Made by a program: the position numbers and the translations under genes. This document shows, one piece after another, positions 54,569 to 61,914 of a stretch of 64,000 bases of DNA. This DNA is from G963691835 sp963691835 (lineage in GTDB: Bacteria; Pseudomonadota; Alphaproteobacteria; Thalassobaculales; Thalassobaculaceae): NCBI GenBank assembly GCA_963691835.1, contig OY829383.1:2542001-2606000 (forward strand), given 5' to 3'. A model generated the notes under the pieces. It saw only the letters and a program-made list of their open reading frames with translations. It was not told where the DNA came from and searched no databases. How positions within the stretch are numbered: position 1 is the stretch's first letter; the number at the start of each line of letters is the position of its first letter.

Positions 54569-55743
54569 GTGCCCGGCGCCGCATCGCCGTTGTAACGGGC
54601 AGCCGGGCTGAGTTCGATATCTGGCGTCCGGTTCTTGCGGCCCTTTCGGACACGGGCGCCTTCGACGTGGAACTCGCCGTCACAGGCATGCATCTGTCAC
54701 CCGACTTTGGCGGGACCGTCTCCGCGGTGGAGACCTCGGGATATCCGATCGCTGCCCGGATCGAGACGCTGATGTCGAGCGATAGTCCGGTCGGCATGGC
54801 GAAGGCGGTCGGACTTGGGTTGATCGGATTTGCCGATGCTTGGGGCGTCGACCCGCCCGACCTTGTTTTCGTTCTGGGCGACCGGTTCGAGATGCTCGCG
54901 GCGGCGGAAGCGGCCTATCTCTTGGATATCCCAGTCGCACACTTGTTCGGCGGAGATCTGACCGAAGGCGCTTTGGACGACGGGCTCCGCCATGCGATCA
55001 CCAAACTCTCGCATCTGCACTTTGCCTCGAACATACCGGCCGCGGCGCGACTGCGTCAGATGGGAGAGGCGCCGGACCGGGTGATCCTGTCGGGCAGCCC
55101 CCAGATCGACGCGATCCGCGCCTTCGAACCTTTGACACGGGCGGAGGTGGAGACAGCACTTGGCTGGTCTTGGCGGGAGCGGACACTTCTGACGACGTTC
55201 CATCCGGTGACCCGGGGAAGCCTGTCCTCCAAGGATCAGACAGACGCTCTGATCACCGCACTCAGCCGCTTGGAAGAGGGGTGGGGCGTTGTCGTGACAC
55301 TGCCGAATGCGGATGCCGAGGGCCGCATGGTCCGGGCCAAGATGGAGGCATTCGCCGAGGGGCGTGACGACGTTCTGGTCCGCGCATCGCTTGGGTACCG
55401 GCTCTACTACTCCTGTATGGCGCACGCGGCGGCGGTTGTCGGCAACTCGTCGAGCGGACTTTATGAGGCGCCGTCCTTCGGTATCCCGACAGTCGATGTC
55501 GGTGACCGCCAAGGAGCCCGACTTCGCGGTCCGAGCGTCCTGCATGTCGCCCCAGACGCGGATGCGATCGAAGCGGCGATCAGGTCGGTGATCGGCATGG
55601 CCGTGGACCGGACGGCAAGTCCGTTTGGAGACGGAACGGCCGCGCGGCGGATCGCTGATACGCTGGTCGGTATCCCGGACTTCTCGGTGCTTCGACGGAA
55701 ACGCTTTGTCGATCTCGACGGTTTGCCGGAGGACGGGCGGTGA
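54565..55743 (+). CDS. legG: Hydrolysing NDP-sugar 2-epimerase LegG
   Basis: 392 residues, NeuC/WecB-like. Opens with VVTGSRAEFDIWRPVL; VLGDRFEMLAAAEAAY and HLFGGDLTEGALDDGLRHA are NeuC-type signatures, as is VGNSSSGLYEAPSFGIP. It releases the nucleotide and epimerises C2 to give the free diacetamido-hexose used by LegI. Start TTG at 54565, overlapping the legC stop; GGAG lies upstream. Coupled to legI by a 4-base overlap. Confidence 0.9.
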   Translation: MSARRRIAVVTGSRAEFDIWRPVLAALSDTGAFDVELAVTGMHLSPDFGGTVSAVETSGYPIAARIETLMSSDSPVGMAKAVGLGLIGFADAWGVDPPDLVFVLGDRFEMLAAAEAAYLLDIPVAHLFGGDLTEGALDDGLRHAITKLSHLHFASNIPAAARLRQMGEAPDRVILSGSPQIDAIRAFEPLTRAEVETALGWSWRERTLLTTFHPVTRGSLSSKDQTDALITALSRLEEGWGVVVTLPNADAEGRMVRAKMEAFAEGRDDVLVRASLGYRLYYSCMAHAAAVVGNSSSGLYEAPSFGIPTVDVGDRQGARLRGPSVLHVAPDADAIEAAIRSVIGMAVDRTASPFGDGTAARRIADTLVGIPDFSVLRRKRFVDLDGLPEDGR

Positions 55744-56834
55744 CGCGCGTCCTGGTCATCGCGGAAGCGGGGGTCAATCATTGCGGCGACCCGGACATGG
55801 CCTTGCGCCTCGTCGACGCGGCGGCTGACGCGGGTGCCGACGTGGTGAAGTTTCAGACGTTCTCGGCAGACAAGCTTGCCGGGGCCGGAGCCCCGAAGGC
55901 GGCCTATCAGGACCGGAACGATCCCACCCATGCCAGCCAACTCGACATGCTGCGGGCCCTGGAGCTGCCGCATGAGGCGTTCGTCCGGATCATCGAACAC
56001 TGCAGAACCCGGGAGATCGGGTTCCTGTCGACCCCGTTTGATTTGGGGAGCGTCGACTTTCTCGTTGGCACTCTTGGCGTCCCCACGATCAAGATCGGCT
56101 CCGGAGATCTCACGAACGCCCCTCTGCTGCATCATGCGGCGCGTTCCGGCAAAGAACTGATCGTCTCAACCGGCATGTCGGAGATGGACGAGGTCGAGGA
56201 GGCGATGGGCGTGATCGCGCTGGCGCTCGGGTATGGGCCGGACGGTGCCGCGCCTGCGGCGGACACGGCAGCAGCGGCTTGGGCCGATCCTGCGGCACGT
56301 GCCGCCGTCGCGGCGCGGACGACCGTGCTCCACTGTACCAGTCAGTATCCCGCTGCCCCGGATGCGGTGAACCTCCAGGCCATGGTGACGATGAGAGACG
56401 TCCTGGGAGTGCCGGTCGGATACTCGGATCACACGCTTGGCATTGCCGTCTCAGTTGCGGCGGTGGCCATGGGCGCGCGGGCGATTGAAAAGCACCTCAC
56501 GCTCGACCGGAATCTGGACGGCCCCGACCATCTCGCCTCGCTTGAGCCGGAGGAGATGGGTCGCATGATTGCGATGATCCGGGAAACGGAAGCGGCCTTG
56601 GGTGACGGCATCAAACGCCCGCATCCAAGCGAGCTGGACACCCGCAAGGTGGCACGCCAGTCCCTGGTTGCGGCGCGCCCGATCTCCGCTGGCGCCCTGT
56701 TCTCACGGGATGATCTGACCACGATGCGGGTTGGTGGCGGCATGGCGCCGATCCAGCTTTGGCAGATGGTCGGACGTCCGGCCTCAAAGGCGTATGAGCC
56801 GGGAGAGACGATCGCGGAGCCTCTGCATGCCTGA
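55740..56834 (+). CDS. legI: N,N'-diacetyllegionaminate synthase LegI (NeuB family)
   Basis: 364 residues. EAGVNHCGDPDMA is the NeuB opening, GFLSTPFDLGSVDFL and HCTSQYPAAPDAVNL follow, and a C-terminal SAF (antifreeze-like) domain is present (SLVAARPISAGALFSRDDL). Condenses the diacetamido sugar with phosphoenolpyruvate to a nonulosonic acid. A Cys (NHCG) replaces the more common Asn. Start GTG at 55740 overlapping legG. Overlaps the next gene by 8 bases. A NeuB making neuraminic or pseudaminic acid is possible but less consistent with LegB/LegC neighbours. Confidence 0.9.
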   Translation: MTRVLVIAEAGVNHCGDPDMALRLVDAAADAGADVVKFQTFSADKLAGAGAPKAAYQDRNDPTHASQLDMLRALELPHEAFVRIIEHCRTREIGFLSTPFDLGSVDFLVGTLGVPTIKIGSGDLTNAPLLHHAARSGKELIVSTGMSEMDEVEEAMGVIALALGYGPDGAAPAADTAAAAWADPAARAAVAARTTVLHCTSQYPAAPDAVNLQAMVTMRDVLGVPVGYSDHTLGIAVSVAAVAMGARAIEKHLTLDRNLDGPDHLASLEPEEMGRMIAMIRETEAALGDGIKRPHPSELDTRKVARQSLVAARPISAGALFSRDDLTTMRVGGGMAPIQLWQMVGRPASKAYEPGETIAEPLHA

Positions 56835-57756
56835 CCGCTGCGCCATCGTGGTCGGTGCCGGATCGATTGGCCAACGTCACGCGCGGGTCCTTTCATCTCT
56901 CGGGGTGGATGTCGCCCTCGTCAGCCGCCGGGCCGGCCAGGGCCAGTATCAGTCGATTGAGGCCGCTCTCGCCCCCCGAGCGTCGGAGGGGCTGCCTTCC
57001 TATCTCGTGGTGGCAACTGAGACTGCCGACCATGCGCGGGTTCTGGACGAAGCGGCAACGGCTGGTTTCGACGGCAAGGTTCTTGTGGAGAAGCCTTTGT
57101 TCGGCCGGGCGCTGGTTCCGCCTGACTATCCCTTCCACGATTTGAGGGTCGGGTATGTCTTGCGGTTTCATCCCGGCCTTCAGGCCCTTCGGAGCCGTCT
57201 CGCTGGACAAGAGTTGGTAAGCGCGCAGATCCATTGCGGTCAGTATCTGCCGGATTGGCGGCCTGGGAGAGACCACCGGGAAGGTTATTCGGGAGATAAG
57301 GCCGCGGGCGGCGGCGTGCTCCGTGATCTGTCTCACGAGCTCGACTACGCGCTCTGGCTGTTTGGAGACGTGGTGACCGTTGGCGCGATCGGCGGGACGT
57401 TCGGAAATCTCGGGATCACGTCGGACGATGCATGGGGCATCCTTGCACGGTTCGAGCGCTGTCCCCTCGCGACGGTGCAGCTGGATTACCTGTTTCGTCC
57501 GGTGCGCCGAGAGATCAGGGTCGTGACTCAGGAGCATGCCTTCTCACTCGATCTGGTGGCGGGCACACTCGAGGTGGACGGTGAGACGGTCGAGCACTGG
57601 GTCTTGGAACGGGATGTCCTGTTTGCTGATATGCACCGGTCCTGCCTGGATGGATTGGGAGATCCGTTGCCGTCGCTTGAGGATGCATTGCGGGTGGAGC
57701 GTTGGATCGCGGAGATCGAAGCCACCGCTGACGGTGCCAGAGAGCGTCAGTCATGA
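56827..57756 (+). CDS. Gfo/Idh/MocA-family oxidoreductase (PtmF-like position)
   Basis: 309 residues. The NAD fold opens with AIVVGAGSIGQRHARVL; VEKPLF is the Gfo/Idh/MocA signature and DLSHELDYALWLFG the C-terminal one. Its place between legI and legF recalls the ptm locus of Campylobacter, where an accessory gene occupies the same site; the function there and here is not clear to me. Could tailor the sugar or the nonulosonate. Translationally coupled on both sides. Confidence 0.85.
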   Translation: MPDRCAIVVGAGSIGQRHARVLSSLGVDVALVSRRAGQGQYQSIEAALAPRASEGLPSYLVVATETADHARVLDEAATAGFDGKVLVEKPLFGRALVPPDYPFHDLRVGYVLRFHPGLQALRSRLAGQELVSAQIHCGQYLPDWRPGRDHREGYSGDKAAGGGVLRDLSHELDYALWLFGDVVTVGAIGGTFGNLGITSDDAWGILARFERCPLATVQLDYLFRPVRREIRVVTQEHAFSLDLVAGTLEVDGETVEHWVLERDVLFADMHRSCLDGLGDPLPSLEDALRVERWIAEIEATADGARERQS

Positions 57757-58499
57757 GCGGCTCGGCTGAAGAAACCCGCAAACGTCTCTGCACCATATGT
57801 GCGCGCGGCGGGTCCAAAGGTGTTCCGGGCAAGAACACCCGCGTCTTGGCGGGGCGTCCGCTGATCGCCCACTCGATCCAGCACGCTTTGGATTCGGGTT
57901 TGTTTGATAGGATCGCCGTCAGCAGCGATGACGAGGATATTCTGGCGGTTTCCAAGGCTGCCGGGGCGGACCTCTTGATTCGGCGGCCCGATGTCCTGGC
58001 GAGCGATACGGCCGATAAGCTTGGTGCGATTCGGCATGCGGTCGAAACCTCGGAGGACCTGACGGGGACCCGGTTCGACGTCATGGTGGACTTAGACACG
58101 ACATCGCCACTGCGGACCGCGGACGACATTCTCGGCGCGGTGACGATGTTGGAGCGGGAGGGGTGGGGCAACGTCCTCACAGCGATGCCGGCGCGCCGGT
58201 CCCCCTACTTCAATCAGATAGAGCGTCACCCCGACGGGCGTCTCGCCCCTGCGAAACCGCTGCCCGCAGCGTTGCACCGGCGACAGGACGCGCCTGAGAC
58301 CTTTGACATGAACGCCTCGATCTACGTTTGGCGGCGGGACCGGTTCTTCGAGGGCCCCACCCTCTTCGAGGCGGACACCGGTCTTTGGATCATGCCGCTC
58401 GATCGGTCTTGGGATATCGACGAGCCCATGGATTTTGAGATCGTCTCATTCCTGATGGAGCGCCGGGGGTCAGACGTGCCAGGGGGCGGGCAGGGTTGA
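57753..58499 (+). CDS. legF: CMP-nonulosonate (legionaminate) cytidylyltransferase
   Basis: 248 residues of the CMP-NeuAc synthetase family. CTICARGGSKGVPGKNTR is the CTP-binding motif (usual RxxSKGxxxKN), DLDTTSPLR the metal-binding region and a C-terminal DRSWDIDEPMDFEI. Activates the nonulosonic acid with CTP for transfer. Starts with ATG overlapping the oxidoreductase stop by 4 bases. Confidence 0.9.
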   Translation: MSGSAEETRKRLCTICARGGSKGVPGKNTRVLAGRPLIAHSIQHALDSGLFDRIAVSSDDEDILAVSKAAGADLLIRRPDVLASDTADKLGAIRHAVETSEDLTGTRFDVMVDLDTTSPLRTADDILGAVTMLEREGWGNVLTAMPARRSPYFNQIERHPDGRLAPAKPLPAALHRRQDAPETFDMNASIYVWRRDRFFEGPTLFEADTGLWIMPLDRSWDIDEPMDFEIVSFLMERRGSDVPGGGQG

Positions 58500-58556
58500 C
58501 CGGGCCCATCCGGCGCGCGACAAGCGGTGCGCGACCAAATTGGAGGAAACCCGCCC

Positions 58557-59627
58557 ATGTCCAGCAACAGGGCCCGTATCGCCCTTCTCGGCTGCGGCCG
58601 CGTATCGGCCCGGTACTTCGAAGTCTTCCGGGACGAACTCGGGGATGTGGCCGAACTCGTCGCCGTCGCGGACAAGGCCGCCGAAAAGACGGACAGGTTC
58701 GCGCAGCAATTCGGCGCGAAACAGCTCGACGGGATTGACGGCATCATCGCTGAGAAGCCCGATCTCGTGTGCGTCCTGACGGAGTCCGGGAATCACTTCG
58801 ACCATGTGGAGGCACTGCTGTCCGCGGGCCTCAATGTGGTCGTGGAGAAGCCGGTGACGCTCCGTCCCGATCAGGCTGTCCGGCTGGAGACGCTGGCATC
58901 CGACCAAGGCGTGGCGTGCGCCGTGGTCAAGCAGAACCGGTACAATCCGGCCATGAAGTTTATGCGGGACCAGATGGACGCGGGTCGCTTCGGAAAACTG
59001 GTCCTCGCCGGGGTGAGGGTCCACTGGTGCCGGTACCAGGACTACTACAACGACGAATGGCATGGCCGGTGGGCCATGGATGGGGGCGTGTTGGCGCAAC
59101 AGGCCATTCATCACCTGGACGCGTTGCAATGGCTTGGCGGTCCGATCGAGGCTGTGTGCGCCGACGGACGAGCGGCAGTGAACAGCTTGGAGGCGGAGGA
59201 CACGGCGACGGCCGTGGTCCGCTTCGCGAACGGGGCCACCGGGACGATCGAAGCAACGACCGCGGCACGGCCTCGGGATTTCGAAGCCTCTTTGCATCTG
59301 GTCGGCGACAAGTGTGTGGCCAAGGTCGGCGGCATCGCGATCAACAAGATCGAGACGTGGGAGCCGGTGGATGCGACCGACCTGGACGAAGCCGTCCCCG
59401 AAACGCACTCACAAGACGTTCCGACCGGCTACGGCCTGGGTCATGGACCTTACCTGCGGGAGGTCATCGACACCCTTCAGGAGGGGCGGACGGATGTCCC
59501 TGTCGGTGTCGCGGAGGGATTGAGAGCGCTCCGGTTCGTCCACGCTCTCTATGCCAGCATGGAGGCCGGCGGTTGGGTGCGTCTTGATGATAATCCTGTG
59601 TCGGCGAAGCTCGGTATCGGTCCCTGA
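58557..59627 (+). CDS. Gfo/Idh/MocA-family oxidoreductase
   Basis: 356 residues. ALLGCGRVSARYFEVF is the NAD motif, VVEKPVTL the family signature, and MDGGVLAQQAIHHLDALQW the catalytic-helix region with HH. More canonical than the other Gfo/Idh copy; resembles sugar dehydrogenases that make 3-keto or acetamido sugars (WlbA-like). Strong GGAGGAAAC ribosome site before the ATG. 57 bases after legF, 23 bases before the TPR gene; same transcript likely. Confidence 0.87.
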   Translation: MSSNRARIALLGCGRVSARYFEVFRDELGDVAELVAVADKAAEKTDRFAQQFGAKQLDGIDGIIAEKPDLVCVLTESGNHFDHVEALLSAGLNVVVEKPVTLRPDQAVRLETLASDQGVACAVVKQNRYNPAMKFMRDQMDAGRFGKLVLAGVRVHWCRYQDYYNDEWHGRWAMDGGVLAQQAIHHLDALQWLGGPIEAVCADGRAAVNSLEAEDTATAVVRFANGATGTIEATTAARPRDFEASLHLVGDKCVAKVGGIAINKIETWEPVDATDLDEAVPETHSQDVPTGYGLGHGPYLREVIDTLQEGRTDVPVGVAEGLRALRFVHALYASMEAGGWVRLDDNPVSAKLGIGP

Positions 59628-59650
59628 GGGGACCGCCCGGGGGTGAGGGC

Positions 59651-61480
59651 ATGACCGGGTTGCAGGACCACGACTTAGTCGAAGCGGCCGGACGTTCCGA
59701 AGATGCGGCGGCCTCAGCCAACTGGGCTTCCGCCGCCCGGGCCGCGGTGGGACGCGGCGCGTTCGACGAAGCGATCGTTGCCGCCCGGAAGGCACTGTGC
59801 CTCGATCCGGGGAACGCAGCGATCATGGGACTGCTCGACCGGTCAATCCTGGCGTCCGGCGCGGAGAGCCGTTCGGCGGATGTGCTCCGCCGGGCGATCG
59901 TCGCCAATCCCGCCGACATGCGTCTCCACTTCAACTTGGCCAGGGGACTTTGGACCGCGAACCACCATGACTTGGCGGAGCGCAGCGTCATGCGCGCGCT
60001 CATTCTGAAGCCCGTGAATGCCAAAGCGATTGAGCTGATGGGCGTCGTGCTTCGGATGACGGGCCGGTCGATGGCCTATCTTGCGAACCAACGAAAAGTG
60101 CTGACGATCGCTCGCTACGAGGCGGGCAGCTTCGACGCAAGCCGCCGGCATCTGTGTCTGCACCCTAGCGATGCCGCCATCGCCAACGAGTTCGGCGCCA
60201 TGGTGGTGGCGGCCGGGCAAACCGTCAAAGGCGTTCATTGGTTCCGTCGTGCGCTCACGGTCCGTCCGATGTCGTCGCCGATTTACTCCAATCTGGGCAA
60301 CGCGCTGGACACATTGGGAAGACTGGAAGAAGCGCGCCGGGCGCACCGAAGAGCCTGTGTCGCCTCTCCACACCTCGTTTCGTCAACTTTCAACTTCGCC
60401 GTGGTGGAGCGGCGCGCCGGTGCCTTCGCGAGTGCCGAACGCGGCTATCGCAGGGCGCTCTGCGCCGAACCCGGGAAGGCGGAATCGATCCGTTTCAATC
60501 TGTCTCTCATTCTGCTTGCGACCGGCCAGGTCAAGGAGGGTCTCCGCTACTATGAAGACCGCTGGTGGTCTCTTGGTCCTTCCGGAGGAAGCGATCGGCT
60601 TTTGGGGGCCGATCCAAGTTTCCCTCAGCCGCTTTGGAACCCCTTGACGGAGCCAAGCGCCGATCTTCTGGTCTGGGGAGAGCAAGGGCTCGGTGATGAG
60701 ATTTGGGGTGCGGGTTATCTTAACGATCTTCGCGATCGCTCTGGGGCAACCGTCATTGAGATCGAACCCAGGCTCGTTTCTCTTATGGCGCGCAGCTTTC
60801 CTTGGGCTGTCGTGGTACCCCGGCGGGGGCGTGGGTTGCCCGAGACGAGAGTGCCGGAGAGGCAAGTTCCTCTCGGATCGTTGCCCCATCTGGCGACCAG
60901 CAACCGGCTGACGGCCCCCACCGGATACCTCACGCCCGATCCGGCACGGTGCACCCGGCTTCGGCAAACGTTGAGGTCCCGGCATCCCGGCCTTTGGATC
61001 GGTTTGTCGTGGCGATCGGTCAAACCGGCCCGCGACCGGTCCTTCGAGATTCCGCTTGAGGTGCTTGCGCCGCTTCTGAACATCCCCGACCTGTGGTTCC
61101 TGCCGATTCAATACGGCGCGTCGGATGACGATCTGGAGACGCTCCGGCGCTTGAGCGGGGGGCGCATGCTGTCGGTGAACGGAGCCGAGGTTTACCGGGA
61201 CATGGAAACCCTTGCGGCCATGATCTCCGAGGTTGATGCGGTTGTGTCGATCGCCAACGTGACAGTCGCAATGGCGCATGCGGTCGGCAAGAACACGCTT
61301 GCCCTGTTGCGGCCGGTTCAAGAGGACTGGCGGTATCAGCACGGCACGCCGAGAACTCCCTGGTTCCCGCGCGCGACGCTCATCCGCAGTGACCGATGGG
61401 ACGACTGGTCAGACGTTTCACGCCGTGCCGCCGCTGCCATGGCTCAGGCCGTACACAGACGCCGGGCCGCCGGCGGCTGA
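59651..61480 (+). CDS. TPR protein with C-terminal glycosyltransferase-like domain
   Basis: 609 residues. Tetratricopeptide helices fill about residues 25-320 (for example SNLGNALDTLGRLEEARRAH). The second half, from LLVWGEQGLGDEIWGAGYL at ~339, is the GT9/GT41-like domain often fused to TPRs; LWIGLSWRSVKP and VVSIANVTVAMAHAVGK are typical donor-site segments. Such fusions modify proteins, including flagellins and other surface proteins. It lies between the nonulosonate genes and the highly expressed RTX gene, making it my first candidate for glycosylating that protein; this is inference. Confidence 0.85.
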   Translation: MTGLQDHDLVEAAGRSEDAAASANWASAARAAVGRGAFDEAIVAARKALCLDPGNAAIMGLLDRSILASGAESRSADVLRRAIVANPADMRLHFNLARGLWTANHHDLAERSVMRALILKPVNAKAIELMGVVLRMTGRSMAYLANQRKVLTIARYEAGSFDASRRHLCLHPSDAAIANEFGAMVVAAGQTVKGVHWFRRALTVRPMSSPIYSNLGNALDTLGRLEEARRAHRRACVASPHLVSSTFNFAVVERRAGAFASAERGYRRALCAEPGKAESIRFNLSLILLATGQVKEGLRYYEDRWWSLGPSGGSDRLLGADPSFPQPLWNPLTEPSADLLVWGEQGLGDEIWGAGYLNDLRDRSGATVIEIEPRLVSLMARSFPWAVVVPRRGRGLPETRVPERQVPLGSLPHLATSNRLTAPTGYLTPDPARCTRLRQTLRSRHPGLWIGLSWRSVKPARDRSFEIPLEVLAPLLNIPDLWFLPIQYGASDDDLETLRRLSGGRMLSVNGAEVYRDMETLAAMISEVDAVVSIANVTVAMAHAVGKNTLALLRPVQEDWRYQHGTPRTPWFPRATLIRSDRWDDWSDVSRRAAAAMAQAVHRRRAAGG

Positions 61481-61784
61481 TTTGCTGGTCTTAGGTATGT
61501 TGCGAAAACAACACATTACAAAGGTGAAAAGAGCCCACGGAAGACGGCAGACGGCGTCGGAGCAGGTATTCGTAAGGTCGCGTATTTTGACGGTTGAGTG
61601 CGTCGCCAGAGGTCAATGGGCCGATTAGTGTATTATTTACATGTAGTTACGGGCCGATCCGCATTCGTGATGACCAGATCGTTGCGCAAACAGGCACCTT
61701 CGGCGCCCGGGGTCTGGACCGATGTAGCACGGGGTCGAAAGCCTTGCGTGACCTGAATAGGCGTTGTAAGACCAAAAACGGACC

Positions 61785-61801
61785 ACCCCGTAGGACGGGG
61801 T
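61785..61801 (+). promoter_or_regulatory. Leader hairpin (7-bp stem, 3-base loop)
   Basis: ACCCCGT, loop AGG, ACGGGGT: perfect pairing, very stable. No T-run follows, so a structural or processing element rather than a terminator is more likely. Confidence 0.5.
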
Positions 61802-61837
61802 TGAAACCTTGTGGGGGTCTGCTTGGCCTGGGTCGTA

Positions 61838-61877
61838 CCGGTACCCGATACCGGACAACGCACCGTTATCGGGTGCC
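61838..61877 (+). promoter_or_regulatory. Two overlapping, mutually exclusive leader hairpins
   Basis: CCGGTA (61838-61843) can pair with TACCGG (61849-61854), or GGTACCCGATA (61840-61850) can pair with TATCGGGTGCC (61867-61877; 11 pairs, one G-U). The two cannot form together, as in a two-state RNA switch. Confidence 0.5.
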
Positions 61878-61894
61878 AAGTGGACACAGCTTTG

Positions 61895-61913
61895 ATGCTT
61901 AATGGGGAAGCAT
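61895..61913 (+). promoter_or_regulatory. Hairpin enclosing the RTX ribosome binding site
   Basis: ATGCTT (61895-61900) and AAGCAT (61908-61913) are perfect complements; the 7-base loop AATGGGG plus the adjoining AAG forms the GGGGAAG ribosome site 4 bases before the ATG at 61915. The site may be accessible in the loop or partly occluded, so it could tune translation. Confidence 0.5.
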
Positions 61914-61914
61914 A

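Larger units (their letters stand above)
61481..61914 (+). other. Long structured leader/promoter region of the RTX gene
   Basis: 434 bases without a credible gene. The first part (61486-61660) is AT-rich with TATTAT at 61631 as a possible -10; the second part holds several hairpins and an imperfect direct repeat, ACGGGGTCGAAA at 61729-61740 and ACGGGGTTGAAA at 61795-61806. Long folded leaders that stabilise mRNA are known for abundant surface-layer genes; the same is suggested here. Confidence 0.6.

Noticed and set aside
61785..61813. Hairpin followed by GGGTTGAAACC resembling a CRISPR repeat
   Set aside because: Only one copy plus one weak partner; no cas genes.
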